Source: Methylocapsa sp. S129 (lineage in GTDB: Bacteria > Pseudomonadota > Alphaproteobacteria > Rhizobiales > Beijerinckiaceae). Taken from it: DNA of 64,000 nucleotides. The position numbers and the translations under genes were made by a program. The notes under the pieces are model-generated. The model searched no databases. It was not told the DNA's origin and saw nothing but the letters and a program-made list of their open reading frames with translations. Location: assembly GCF_009765995.1 (NCBI RefSeq), contig NZ_LMUI01000016.1, positions 186,001-250,000 of the forward strand, in the 5' to 3' direction. Of the stretch, positions 1 to 7,554 are shown in pieces (positions within the stretch are counted from its first letter, which is position 1; every line of letters starts with the position of its first letter).

Positions 1-342
1 AACCGCGATCAGCGCGGCCAAGGCGACGGCGGTCACGACAATGCCGGCACTCACCCAGAACCGGTTGACAACCAAAGGAAGAACCGGCTCGCCTGTACGA
101 ATGGAAGCCCCAAGATCGCCTCGAAGAACATGTCCGAACCACCGGACGAATTGCGTCGCGATGTTCTGGTCGAGGCCGAGGCGGCGGTGCAAGTCCGCCA
201 GACTGGCGGGGTCCGTCCGATCCCCCAGCATCAGAGCCGCAGGGTCGCCGGGTATTAGACGGATCATGACGAAAACCAGCATCGCGACAATCAGCAGCGT
301 CGGCAATGCCGTTAAAAGCCTCTTCGAGATGAACCGGATCAT
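1..342 (-). CDS. Oligopeptide/dipeptide ABC transporter permease (DppB/GsiC type), 3' end outside window
   Basis: This is the inner-membrane channel subunit of a peptide-type ABC importer. Only the first 114 codons are inside the window. The protein starts MIRFISKRLL and has a hydrophobic helix at about residues 9-27, followed by the family motif VMIRLIPGDPA. After that come the DxNIATQFVRWF and GDLGASIRTGEPV segments that precede the transmembrane core in DppB-like permeases. The gene lies 36 bp downstream of its presumed binding-protein partner on the same strand, so the two are probably co-transcribed. The ligand cannot be inferred. The family call is firm from the N-terminal pattern alone. 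Confidence 0.9.
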   Translation of the reverse strand, partial: MIRFISKRLLTALPTLLIVAMLVFVMIRLIPGDPAALMLGDRTDPASLADLHRRLGLDQNIATQFVRWFGHVLRGDLGASIRTGEPVLPLVVNRFWVSAGIVVTAVALAALIAV

Positions 343-378
343 GACGCTCCGCTCCCGTCCTCTCGCCCGCCGCCGCTG

Positions 379-1926
379 TCAATCATCGACGCGCATGTTC
401 CACAGACGCGGCTTCCCCTCCCAGGGCTTAAAATCGGAGATAAGCTTGTTATGCACCCAAACCGTCAAGCCGTTATAAAGCGTCAACAAAGGCGCATCGT
501 TGAGCGCCATCAGATGCAGCGCATCAAAAATCTTGCGCCGCTCGTCTTGATTCGACACCAGTTCGGCGCGATCGATCAGCGCGAGGGCCTTCGGGTTGTC
601 CCAAACCTTGCGCAGTTGCTTGGTTTTGTCACCCGCGAATTGCTCATAGCTCATGGCCGGGTCCAATCGTCCTGAATAGGAGAAGGACATCATCTGATAA
701 TTGCCTGAATTGTAGCGGTCGAGCTGAGTGGCCCATTCCAGAACTTCGATCTCGACGTTGACGCCGATCGCCTGAAGCATCGCCTGCGTGGCCACCGCGA
801 CCTGGAAGCTAGGCATAGGCGAGCGTTTGTTGGCGATCAGCTTGATCGTCTGGCCTTTGTAACTGCTCTCCCGCAGCAATTTTTGCGCCTCGCTGAGGTC
901 CGTCTTGAAACCCTCGCGCTGCACGTCGTCGAAATAGATCGAACCCTGGAAGACCGCCGAATTGTTAGGACGCGACAACCCGTCGCCGGCCATGTCAACC
1001 AGCTGCTCGTAGTCGAGCGCCGCCGCGATCCCTCGCCGAAGTTTCTGATCCGCTAAAAGCGGGTCCTTGGTTTGGAAGAGAAGAACATTCTTGGATGAAT
1101 CCGGGATCGACAGCACGACGAGATTAGGGTCCGCCTTTAGCTCTTTCACATCCGAAGATAGCACCTGGGCGATGTTGATAGACTTTGTGGATAGTGCGAG
1201 TTTCACCGTCGCCGGGTCCGGCACGACCTGGAACTCAATGTTGTCGATATGTGGCGTCTTAAGGCCGACATAGCCGTCGAAGCCCGCACCTGCGGGAGAG
1301 ACGTAGGATTCGAAACGCGCTAGCGTAACGCTGCGACCGCGTTTCCAATCGACAAACTTGTAGGGCCCAGTTCCGATCGGGTGGTCCCAGGATCCATCGG
1401 CCTTGATCGACGCCTTGTTTAGAATCGCCGTCATGCCGCAATCGGTCCGCGCCATGGTGTCGAGAAACATCGCACTCGCGTGGTCGATGTGCATGATGAC
1501 GGTCTCAGCGTCTGGCGCCTCGACCGAAACAACCTTGAGCCCGTTGCGACCGTCGAAGTCCGCGAGGCAGCGCCATCCGGTCTTGGGGTCCATGTAGCGG
1601 TTCCAACTCCAGATTACGTCCGATGAGTTCAGCGTCTCGCCGTTGTGAAATCGGACGTCTGGCCGAAGCTTGAATGTATAGGCGAGTCCGTCCGGGGAAA
1701 CATCGACCGTCTTGGCGAGCAGAGGCTTTACATCCCCTCCTTCGCCGTAGCCGACGAGGCCTTCGACAATGTTCAGAATGACGCCGTCGGTGTTGTCGTC
1801 CCGGTTGACGCCGGGGTCCGTGCTCCGGATGTCCGCGGTCAGCGCCACCGTGACGCGCGTCGCAGCCTGGGCCACGCCAAACATTGAGAGAGCCACGACG
1901 ATCGCCGTCACAAGCATACGTTTCAT
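379..1926 (-). CDS. Peptide-type ABC transporter substrate-binding protein (SBP family 5)
   Basis: Periplasmic solute receptor of about 515 residues. I chose the internal ATG at 1926 because it gives a clean Sec signal peptide (MKRMLVTAIVVALSMFG, cleavage after AQA) directly before the mature ATRVTVAL start; an upstream start would add an arginine-rich tail. Family hallmarks are the early NIVEGLVGYGEGG segment, the YTFKLRPDVRFHNGE motif typical of SBP_bac_5, and GTGPYKFVDWKRG in the middle. It sits between an alpha/beta hydrolase (1986-2837) and the permease (1-342) on one strand. The operon therefore pairs import with a hydrolytic step. Substrate unknown: family 5 proteins bind peptides, opines, glycosides and nickel. 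Confidence 0.92.
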   Translation of the reverse strand: MKRMLVTAIVVALSMFGVAQAATRVTVALTADIRSTDPGVNRDDNTDGVILNIVEGLVGYGEGGDVKPLLAKTVDVSPDGLAYTFKLRPDVRFHNGETLNSSDVIWSWNRYMDPKTGWRCLADFDGRNGLKVVSVEAPDAETVIMHIDHASAMFLDTMARTDCGMTAILNKASIKADGSWDHPIGTGPYKFVDWKRGRSVTLARFESYVSPAGAGFDGYVGLKTPHIDNIEFQVVPDPATVKLALSTKSINIAQVLSSDVKELKADPNLVVLSIPDSSKNVLLFQTKDPLLADQKLRRGIAAALDYEQLVDMAGDGLSRPNNSAVFQGSIYFDDVQREGFKTDLSEAQKLLRESSYKGQTIKLIANKRSPMPSFQVAVATQAMLQAIGVNVEIEVLEWATQLDRYNSGNYQMMSFSYSGRLDPAMSYEQFAGDKTKQLRKVWDNPKALALIDRAELVSNQDERRKIFDALHLMALNDAPLLTLYNGLTVWVHNKLISDFKPWEGKPRLWNMRVDD

Positions 1927-1985
1927 TGTCGATCCATTGCGTAATGGCCGAAGCCTTAGGCGCGCGCGCCAAAGGGCCGCGACGT

Positions 1986-2837
1986 TCAAAGGCTGGAAGA
2001 CCTCTCTGTCGCAGCTTTGCGGCGAAGCTCTCCGAGCTGCGCAGCCAGAAATGGCTTGGCGCGTTCGATGACTGACGCGGCGTCATGGGATACGCCGAGG
2101 ATAACTTCGTGGGTGACGCCGACGCCGGCGGCGGAAAGGGTCTCGTGCAGCGCTCCGAGGCGCTCTGGCCTGGAAGCTCCTGCGTCGTTCGCGCCGGGCA
2201 TCCAATTCCGTCCGCCTTCGCGGTGGGTTATCTCGCTTGTGTCCAAATCAGCCGATCCGACGAGCAATTGGACTGGCACGCGTCGCAAGGCGTCGAGATT
2301 CGGCGTGACGCCGAACCGCTCTTCAAGATTGCGCGTGCCAACCCACCAATCTCGATTGTGGTCGAGCAGCGTGACGGAGCCCGGGGCCCCCAGAGAAGCG
2401 GCCCAGAGGCGTTCGGGCCTGACGAGAAGGAAGCGGTTCGCAAATTGAGCGCCGCCGGAAAAGCCGAACAGGGCGAACCGATCGAAAGAGCAGGTCCACC
2501 GCTTCGAGACCTCGGAGACGATATCGAGCAAGATCTGGTCGTAACGTAATTCCGGCTCGCTCAGATATTTGTATCCGTCGGGATTGCCGTCGCCGCCTGG
2601 GCCGACCGGAAACAGCGGGCTGAGGATCATGACGTTGTTCGCGAGACCGAAATCCTGGAAGCGATCCCTGAAATCCATGAACGTCCGTGGACTGCCGTGA
2701 ACGACGACGACCAATTCCGGCGGAACGGGGGCCGAGCGCAATTCCGGCGGCACGTATAGGCAATAGGAAAATCGAGGGTCTCGGCGCCCGGCATACACGG
2801 TCGTGCATCCGCTGTCATAGGGGCCGAAATTCGTCAT
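1986..2837 (-). CDS. Alpha/beta hydrolase, esterase/PHB-depolymerase-like
   Basis: Predicted soluble serine hydrolase of 283 residues with no signal peptide. The oxyanion-hole region VVVVHGSPRTF lies at about residues 43-53 and the nucleophile elbow GFSGGA at about 125. The acid is probably in VGSADLDTSE and the base histidine in GVSHDAAS near the C-terminus, which completes a Ser-Asp-His triad. It is the first gene of a likely three-gene unit with the binding protein and permease downstream, 59 bp from the binding protein's start. A divergent GntR regulator lies upstream. It probably processes an imported ester or peptide-like compound; the substrate is not deducible. Confidence 0.85.
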   Translation of the reverse strand: MTNFGPYDSGCTTVYAGRRDPRFSYCLYVPPELRSAPVPPELVVVVHGSPRTFMDFRDRFQDFGLANNVMILSPLFPVGPGGDGNPDGYKYLSEPELRYDQILLDIVSEVSKRWTCSFDRFALFGFSGGAQFANRFLLVRPERLWAASLGAPGSVTLLDHNRDWWVGTRNLEERFGVTPNLDALRRVPVQLLVGSADLDTSEITHREGGRNWMPGANDAGASRPERLGALHETLSAAGVGVTHEVILGVSHDAASVIERAKPFLAAQLGELRRKAATERSSSL

Positions 2838-2890
2838 CCGAATGCTTTCACGGCATCGCCTCGACTAGCCATTCGCGCTCGCTCTAATTA

Positions 2891-2910
2891 TGATCCAAAA
2901 TGTGATCCAA
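2891..2910. promoter_or_regulatory. Direct repeat in the divergent hydrolase/GntR promoter region
   Basis: The octamer TGATCCAA occurs twice with a 12-bp period (2891-2898 and 2903-2910), in the AT-richer gap between the hydrolase start (2837) and the GntR start (3045). About one helical turn separates the copies, which suits a dimeric regulator, and the adjacent FCD-type GntR protein is the obvious candidate. The element is not a perfect palindrome of the usual FadR kind, so the assignment is tentative. Confidence 0.3.
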
Positions 2911-3044
2911 TTTGCTAGCGCCTTTTTCCCGCCGATGCAAGCGTTGACCGTCCCACGCGCGCGTTATGAATTTGGGCTAACGATCGCTGACAGACCAGCG
3001 GCGCCTCACGATCGATGATGAGACCATGGCAGGGGAAATGAACG

Positions 3045-3725
3045 ATGGTCCGGACGAAAAAGGTGACCACTGGCAAAAAACGGGACTCCAAGGGAGCCGA
3101 CGCAATAGCCGCCGCGATCGCCAGGGACATCCATTCCGGCCAATTCGGCAACGGCGCCTGGCTCAAGCAGGTGGACATCGAAGGTCGCTATCGATGCACT
3201 CGCGCCGACGCCCGCCGCGCGCTGGAGGCGCTTGCCCTAAAAGGCGCTGTGCAGCGAATTCCACAACGGGGCTATTATGTCAGCGTCATCGACGAGCGGA
3301 GCCACCGCGAACTGGTGGAAGTTCGGGTAATTTTAGAAACGGCGACGATCCCAAGCATCGTCGAACAGGCCACGGAAACCGACGTCGCCGACCTCAAGCG
3401 ACTCGCGGAGCGATTCGCTGTATCGATCCGACATGGCGACGCGGCCGAAAAATATAACGCCAATCGGGCCTTCCATGTGCGTCTGACTCAGCTTTGCGAG
3501 AATCGCGAACTCGTTAAGCTCGCTCTGGATGTCCGCGGTCACTTGCCTGCTACCCCGATTGCTCAATGGCGATCCCAGGCTCGGATCGAGCGTTCTTGCG
3601 AGGAGCACTTCATGATGATCGACGCGCTCGCCGCTCGCGATATCGCGAGGCTCATGCATCTTATTGCCATTCACATTCGCCAGCCAGAGGGCGAAGACCG
3701 CTCAGTTCCACAGAGCCAATCATAG
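3045..3725 (+). CDS. GntR family transcriptional regulator, FCD subfamily
   Basis: DNA-binding regulator of 226 residues. The winged helix-turn-helix covers about residues 18-82 and ends with the typical wing ALKGAVQRIPQRGYYV. The rest is an all-helical FCD ligand-binding domain: the EVRVILETATIPSIVEQA helix is followed by the NRAFHVRLTQ metal/ligand segment and a late EEHFMMIDALAARD helix with conserved histidine. It is divergent from the hydrolase/ABC operon and probably controls it in response to the transported ligand or a metabolite. The basic, lysine-rich N-terminus of about 16 residues is unusual but harmless. Start is the ATG at 3045. Confidence 0.9.
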   Translation: MVRTKKVTTGKKRDSKGADAIAAAIARDIHSGQFGNGAWLKQVDIEGRYRCTRADARRALEALALKGAVQRIPQRGYYVSVIDERSHRELVEVRVILETATIPSIVEQATETDVADLKRLAERFAVSIRHGDAAEKYNANRAFHVRLTQLCENRELVKLALDVRGHLPATPIAQWRSQARIERSCEEHFMMIDALAARDIARLMHLIAIHIRQPEGEDRSVPQSQS

Positions 3726-4517
3726 CGGCGTCGACCTCAGCGGACGTCGTTGTGCAATTGTTCTGGGATCGACTTCCATTGGTCTATGTTCGTGAGCGGT
3801 CTCGTGGCTGCACCAATATGTGGCAGACGGCACTGTCAGATATGGAGCCGAGGCGCACCGCTCGACGGTTGGCGATGGCTGTCCGCGCGACCTGTGCTGT
3901 TCATTCCTCCTGTCCGATTCGCATAATGCTGTGTAAGGAACGGAGGATCTGTCGACATGAAGTAGGCCGCCCGCTCATTACCGAGTCCCGATCACGCTCA
4001 ATCATTGCCCGAGAATGACAATCCGTGATCGAGCGTGAAGTCGGATTTCGAGACGGATTGTTGTGGAGGACGATTATCGCCTGTTCGGCACAGGCCAGCG
4101 CATGAGACCAGAAGTTAGGTAATCTCGCCGCATGTTCGTCTTTTCACGACGCGGCCGCCGAATCTACGATCGAGGCGTCTTAAGTGTAGGCGAAAGCAGG
4201 GGGCCTTGCTATTCTATGCCTATCTTCGATCGGCTTTCCATTGCCTGCCAAGCGGATCGTAGCATAGGGAAATATCGCACGCTGGCGCGCAGCATCGTGT
4301 CCTGGCGTAGAAACGACCTCGGCCCCGCGCGCTGAACGAAACTGCGAACTTTGTGCGCACTATATGTGCAGTGTGAAACCTGATAGCAGCACGAGATTAC
4401 CGGGTCCTCTTCGCCCCCGCCGCGCGAATGGCGGCTTTCGCAAAGGCGCGGCGAGGTGGAAAACTCAATCGCTCCAATGGCGCATTGGACGGACGCGAAA
4501 ACAAATAACGTAATGAA
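3726..4517. other. Long non-coding gap between gntR-like gene and dusA
   Basis: This stretch of about 790 bp has no reading frame with convincing protein character on either strand. The short frames at 3726-4018 and 4132-4335 are arginine/serine rich and resemble no family I recognise. A short inverted repeat (TCACGCTC near 3992 and GAGCGTGA near 4032) and a TATATG-containing AT-rich patch near 4363 could belong to a promoter for dusA. I see no tRNA, riboswitch or mobile-element signature. It may be the remains of a lost gene. Confidence 0.5.
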
Positions 4518-5510
4518 ATGAATGAATTAGAAATAAAATTCTCGGTTGCCCCCATGATGGACTGGACGGACCGGCATTGTCGGTTTTTCCATCGCGTCAT
4601 GACGCGCCGCGCGCGGCTTTACACGGAAATGCTGACGGCCGATGCGGTGGTGTTTGGGCCGCGCGAGCGGTTGCTCGGCTTTGACGCGTTCGAACATCCG
4701 CTCGCCCTGCAGCTTGGCGGCGCCGATCCCGCGCGTCTCGCGCAAGCGGCCCGCATCGGCGCCGATTTTGGCTATGACGAGATCAACCTGAATTGCGGTT
4801 GCCCGTCGGACCGCGTGCAAAGCGGCCGCTTCGGCGCCTGTCTGATGCGCGAACCGGCGCTGGTGGGCGATTGCGTGGCGGCGATGCTCGGCGCGGTCGC
4901 CATTCCCATAACCGTCAAATGCCGCATCGGCGTCGATGCGCAAGAGCCGCGCGAGGCCCTGTTCGGACTGGTCGAGGCGGTCAAGGCGGCGGGCGCCTCC
5001 GCCGTCATCGTTCACGCCCGCAAGGCGTGGCTGGAGGGTCTGAGCCCCAAGGACAATCGCGACATTCCGCCGCTCGATTATCCCCTCGTTTACGCCTTGA
5101 AGGCGGCCCATCCCGATTTGCCAATCGCCATTAATGGCGGCGTCGTGGATTTGACCGCGGCGCCGGAGCATCTCAAGCACGTCGACGGCGTGATGTTCGG
5201 CCGCGCTGCCTATCAGTCGCCCGAATTGTTGCTCGGCGTCGATCCGCTGTTGTTTGGCGAGCCGGCGCCGGTCGCCGACGCTTTTGAGGCGATCGAAGCC
5301 TTTACGCCTTATATCGCGCGCGCCCTGGAGCGCGGCGTGCGCCTGCACGACATCACGCGTCATATGCTCGGCCTGTTCGCCGGGCGGCCCGGCGCTCGCG
5401 CCTATCGCCAGAAGCTCGCCATGCTGGCGCCGGCGCGGGGGGCGGGCCTGGAGGTGTTGCGCGAGGCGGTGGCGCAGGTCTCGCGCGAATTTGAAGCGAT
5501 GACCGTTTGA
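4518..5510 (+). CDS. dusA: tRNA-dihydrouridine(20/20a) synthase
   Basis: FMN enzyme that reduces uridines 20/20a in the tRNA D-loop using NADPH. The 330-residue protein matches DusA length. The N-terminal SVAPMMDWTDRHCRFFHR motif is diagnostic for the DusA branch. The substrate/FMN motif INLNCGCPSDRVQSGRFG carries the catalytic cysteine (NCGCPS), and the VIVHARKAWLEGLSPKDNR loop is also typical. The AINGGV and GVMFGRAAY segments bind FMN phosphate. It is convergent with the aspartic protease gene, whose stop lies 8 bp away. The start is the ATG at 4518, with only a weak ribosome-binding site. Confidence 0.97.
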   Translation: MNELEIKFSVAPMMDWTDRHCRFFHRVMTRRARLYTEMLTADAVVFGPRERLLGFDAFEHPLALQLGGADPARLAQAARIGADFGYDEINLNCGCPSDRVQSGRFGACLMREPALVGDCVAAMLGAVAIPITVKCRIGVDAQEPREALFGLVEAVKAAGASAVIVHARKAWLEGLSPKDNRDIPPLDYPLVYALKAAHPDLPIAINGGVVDLTAAPEHLKHVDGVMFGRAAYQSPELLLGVDPLLFGEPAPVADAFEAIEAFTPYIARALERGVRLHDITRHMLGLFAGRPGARAYRQKLAMLAPARGAGLEVLREAVAQVSREFEAMTV

Positions 5511-5517
5511 GCGGCGC

Positions 5518-6213
5518 CTATCGCGCCTTCAGCACAAGCCGTCCGCGCTCGACCGAATAGCTTTGCAGGCGTTCGAGGAAACTCATGCCGAGCAGGTTTT
5601 CGCTCAGGGCGCCGGGGCGCGCGATCAGCGCGCGGACATTGCGAACGACGATCGGCCCGACCGAAAGCTGATCGAGCCTCGTCTCGGCGGCCATGGCCGC
5701 GCCGTTGGCGGTGGTGACGCGCACGTCATAGTCGAGCGCGGCCGTCTCGATGCCCATTTTCTTGGCGTCCTGCGCGCGGATGACGACCGTCGACGCGCCG
5801 GTGTCGAACAGGAATGAAGCGGACGTATTGTTGACCTTGCCTGCGACGACGAATTCGCCGCCCAGACGCTGGCTGATGATCACCTCGCCGCCCTGGCCGA
5901 CCACCGGTTCGGCGGCGTTTAGCTCGGCCAGCACCCGGTCGGCGAACTCGGAAAATTCGAAACGATAGGCATAGAGGCCGGTCAAAGCGACCATCAGCAC
6001 GGCCCAGGTCAGGGCGCCGCTGAGCGCCCGCCCGATATTGGCGGGCCCGAGGCGCCAGGGTCCGCCGAGCAACAGCCACAGAACGAGCGCGCCGGCGAGC
6101 GCGGCTTGCGCGAAATGCCCGTGATCGAGGCCGAGGATGAGCGCATCCGCCGGCGTCAGGCATAGCGCGAGCGCGGCGAGCGCCAGCAGGCCGATGGGGA
6201 GGATCAGGCGCAT
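5518..6213 (-). CDS. Membrane-anchored retropepsin-like aspartic protease (TIGR02281 type)
   Basis: A 231-residue protein with about three hydrophobic helices in the first 90 residues (GLLALAALALCL, ALAGALVLWLLLGG, ALTWAVLMVALTGLYAY), then an extracytoplasmic single-lobe aspartic protease domain. The active site is FLFDTGASTVVI, with the flap region and a C-terminal NLLGMSFLERL matching the conserved hydrophobic-Leu-Gly motif of clan AA proteases. Like retropepsins, it must dimerise to be active. Family members are found next to cobalamin or DUF1289 genes in alphaproteobacteria. The next gene, a DUF1289 protein, ends 2 bp upstream of this start, so they are probably co-transcribed. Confidence 0.9.
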   Translation of the reverse strand: MRLILPIGLLALAALALCLTPADALILGLDHGHFAQAALAGALVLWLLLGGPWRLGPANIGRALSGALTWAVLMVALTGLYAYRFEFSEFADRVLAELNAAEPVVGQGGEVIISQRLGGEFVVAGKVNNTSASFLFDTGASTVVIRAQDAKKMGIETAALDYDVRVTTANGAAMAAETRLDQLSVGPIVVRNVRALIARPGALSENLLGMSFLERLQSYSVERGRLVLKAR

Positions 6214-6214
6214 T

Positions 6215-6448
6215 TCAGCTTCCCTCCTGCGCCTCCAGCTTGCGTCCGCGCGCCTTTCGCGATCGCATCGTGACGAGCCGCGCCGACAATCCGGCCATGA
6301 TTTCCAGCCGGGCCGGCTCGTCGAGGCCGCCCCAGGCGGCGATTTCGCTGAGCGTTCGGCCGCAGCCGATGCAAAGCGCGGCGCGCGGATCCACGACGCA
6401 GACCTGGATGCAGGGGGTCGAGGGCGGGTGGGTTAGCGGGGCGCTCAT
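6215..6448 (-). CDS. DUF1289 small cysteine-rich protein
   Basis: A 77-residue protein starting at the ATG at 6448, chosen because the longer form merely adds a composition-biased tail. It shows the full DUF1289 pattern: STPCIQVCVVDP, then ALCIGCGRTLSEIAAW and the following helix. The four cysteines (CxxxC...CxxC) probably bind metal or a cluster. The family's role is not established; members often lie beside tRNA modification or cobalamin genes, as here between cobS and an aspartic protease. The C-terminus is rich in arginine and lysine. Confidence 0.85.
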   Translation of the reverse strand: MSAPLTHPPSTPCIQVCVVDPRAALCIGCGRTLSEIAAWGGLDEPARLEIMAGLSARLVTMRSRKARGRKLEAQEGS

Positions 6449-6458
6449 AGGGCAATAT

Positions 6459-7280
6459 TTAGGCGGCCGAGCGCCCAATGAGAAGGCCGCACAGGCAGGC
6501 AATTTCGGCGAACTGCTGCGTTGCGCCGATGACGTCGCCGGTCTGGCCGCCGATCTGGCGTCGCGCGACCATCGTCATCGCTATGGCGGCGGCCAGCGCC
6601 AGGGCGAGCGCGAGGATCGCGCGGCCGAGACCGAGCGCGCTGAGGCCCAGCACGCCTGCGACGATCAGGGCGGTCATTCCTGCCGCCAGAGCGCTGCTCG
6701 CTTCAAGGGGTCCGGCGCTGGCGCCCAGGCCGTCCGCGCGGGCAGGGGGCAACAGCGCCAACGGCAGCAGCCCGAAGGCGCGTGACGCGGCGGCCGCCAG
6801 GATGAGCCCCGCGGCCGCGGCGGCCAAGCTGTGTTCAAGCAGCGCGCTCAACGCCGCGATGCGCAGCACGAGCGACAGCGCCAGAGCCGCCGCGCCATAG
6901 ACGCCAATGCGGCTATCGCGCATGATTTCGAGCTTCCGTTCGCGCGTTTTGCCGCCGCCAAAACCGTCGGCGACATCGGCGAGGCCGTCTTCATGCAAAG
7001 CGCCCGCGACGAGGACAAGCACGCTGATCGCGAGCGTCGCGCAGACGAGGGGCGGCAGGCCGAGCGCATGGCCGAGCCAAAGCGCCAGCGCGCCGATCGC
7101 GGCGATGACCGCTCCGGCGATCGGAACCATGCGCGCGAGGCGCGAAAGATCAGGCGCGGCGTGTGGGTTTTGGTCGAAGGGCGAAGCGGGCAGCGGCAGG
7201 CGCGAAAAGAACCGCAGGCAGGCGAGAAGATCGTGCGCGGCGTTGCGAAGTGAAGCGGGGACGGGAGCGAGATTGGGCAT
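6459..7280 (-). CDS. cobS: Adenosylcobinamide-GDP ribazoletransferase (cobalamin synthase)
   Basis: Inner-membrane enzyme that joins adenosylcobinamide-GDP to alpha-ribazole in the last assembly step of adenosylcobalamin. The 273-residue protein is mostly hydrophobic helices. It begins with the usual FFSRLPLPASPF segment, and the catalytic HEDGLADVADGFGGG motif lies at about residues 96-110, followed by RKLEIMRDSRIGVYGA. It starts 10 bp before the DUF1289 gene on the same strand. I found no cobalamin riboswitch in the gap upstream and no other cob gene in the window, so the rest of the pathway must be elsewhere. Confidence 0.96.
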   Translation of the reverse strand: MPNLAPVPASLRNAAHDLLACLRFFSRLPLPASPFDQNPHAAPDLSRLARMVPIAGAVIAAIGALALWLGHALGLPPLVCATLAISVLVLVAGALHEDGLADVADGFGGGKTRERKLEIMRDSRIGVYGAAALALSLVLRIAALSALLEHSLAAAAAGLILAAAASRAFGLLPLALLPPARADGLGASAGPLEASSALAAGMTALIVAGVLGLSALGLGRAILALALALAAAIAMTMVARRQIGGQTGDVIGATQQFAEIACLCGLLIGRSAA

Positions 7281-7390
7281 GGCGCGATCTTATCTGCTTC
7301 CGTCGACGCGTGACGAATCAACGCACCGGCGGGAGTTCACCCCTTGGGATCGCGGCCATACGGCCGCCTCTTGCACGGTGAGAGAGGCCC

Positions 7391-7525
7391 GCGCCGCCCC
7401 TCATCCGGGCGCCATCCGGCGCCCACCTTCTCCCGCTTCGCGAGAGAAGGAAGACGCGCGCCCCTTCGCCCCGCGTAGCGGGGAGAAGGTGGCCGGCGGA
7501 GCCGGCCGGATGCAAGGGGCGGCGC
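7391..7525. repeat. Nested palindromic repeat (REP/BIME-like) upstream of cobS
   Basis: The outer arms GCGCCGCCCC (7391-7400) and GGGGCGGCGC (7516-7525) are perfect complements, and both are followed inward by a CATCCGG/CCGGATG pair. Within lie GCGCC-ATCC-GGCGC, CCGGC-GGA-GCCGG and CCCCGC-GTA-GCGGGG hairpins, plus a pair CCACCTTCTCCC/GGGAGAAGGTGG. This GAGAAGGTGGC-type core is a common dispersed repeat in Hyphomicrobiales genomes. It fills most of the 274-bp gap between cobS and the helicase gene, both on the minus strand, and may act as a transcription boundary. Confidence 0.75.
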
Positions 7526-7554
7526 GGCGTTGGCGGCGCTTTCACTTGCGCCGG

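Noticed and set aside
4132-4335. 67-codon frame in the gap before dusA
   Set aside because: Arg/Ser-rich, no ribosome-binding site and no resemblance to known proteins.
7281-7554. Cobalamin riboswitch upstream of cobS
   Set aside because: No B12-box-like sequence was found; the gap is filled by a palindromic repeat.
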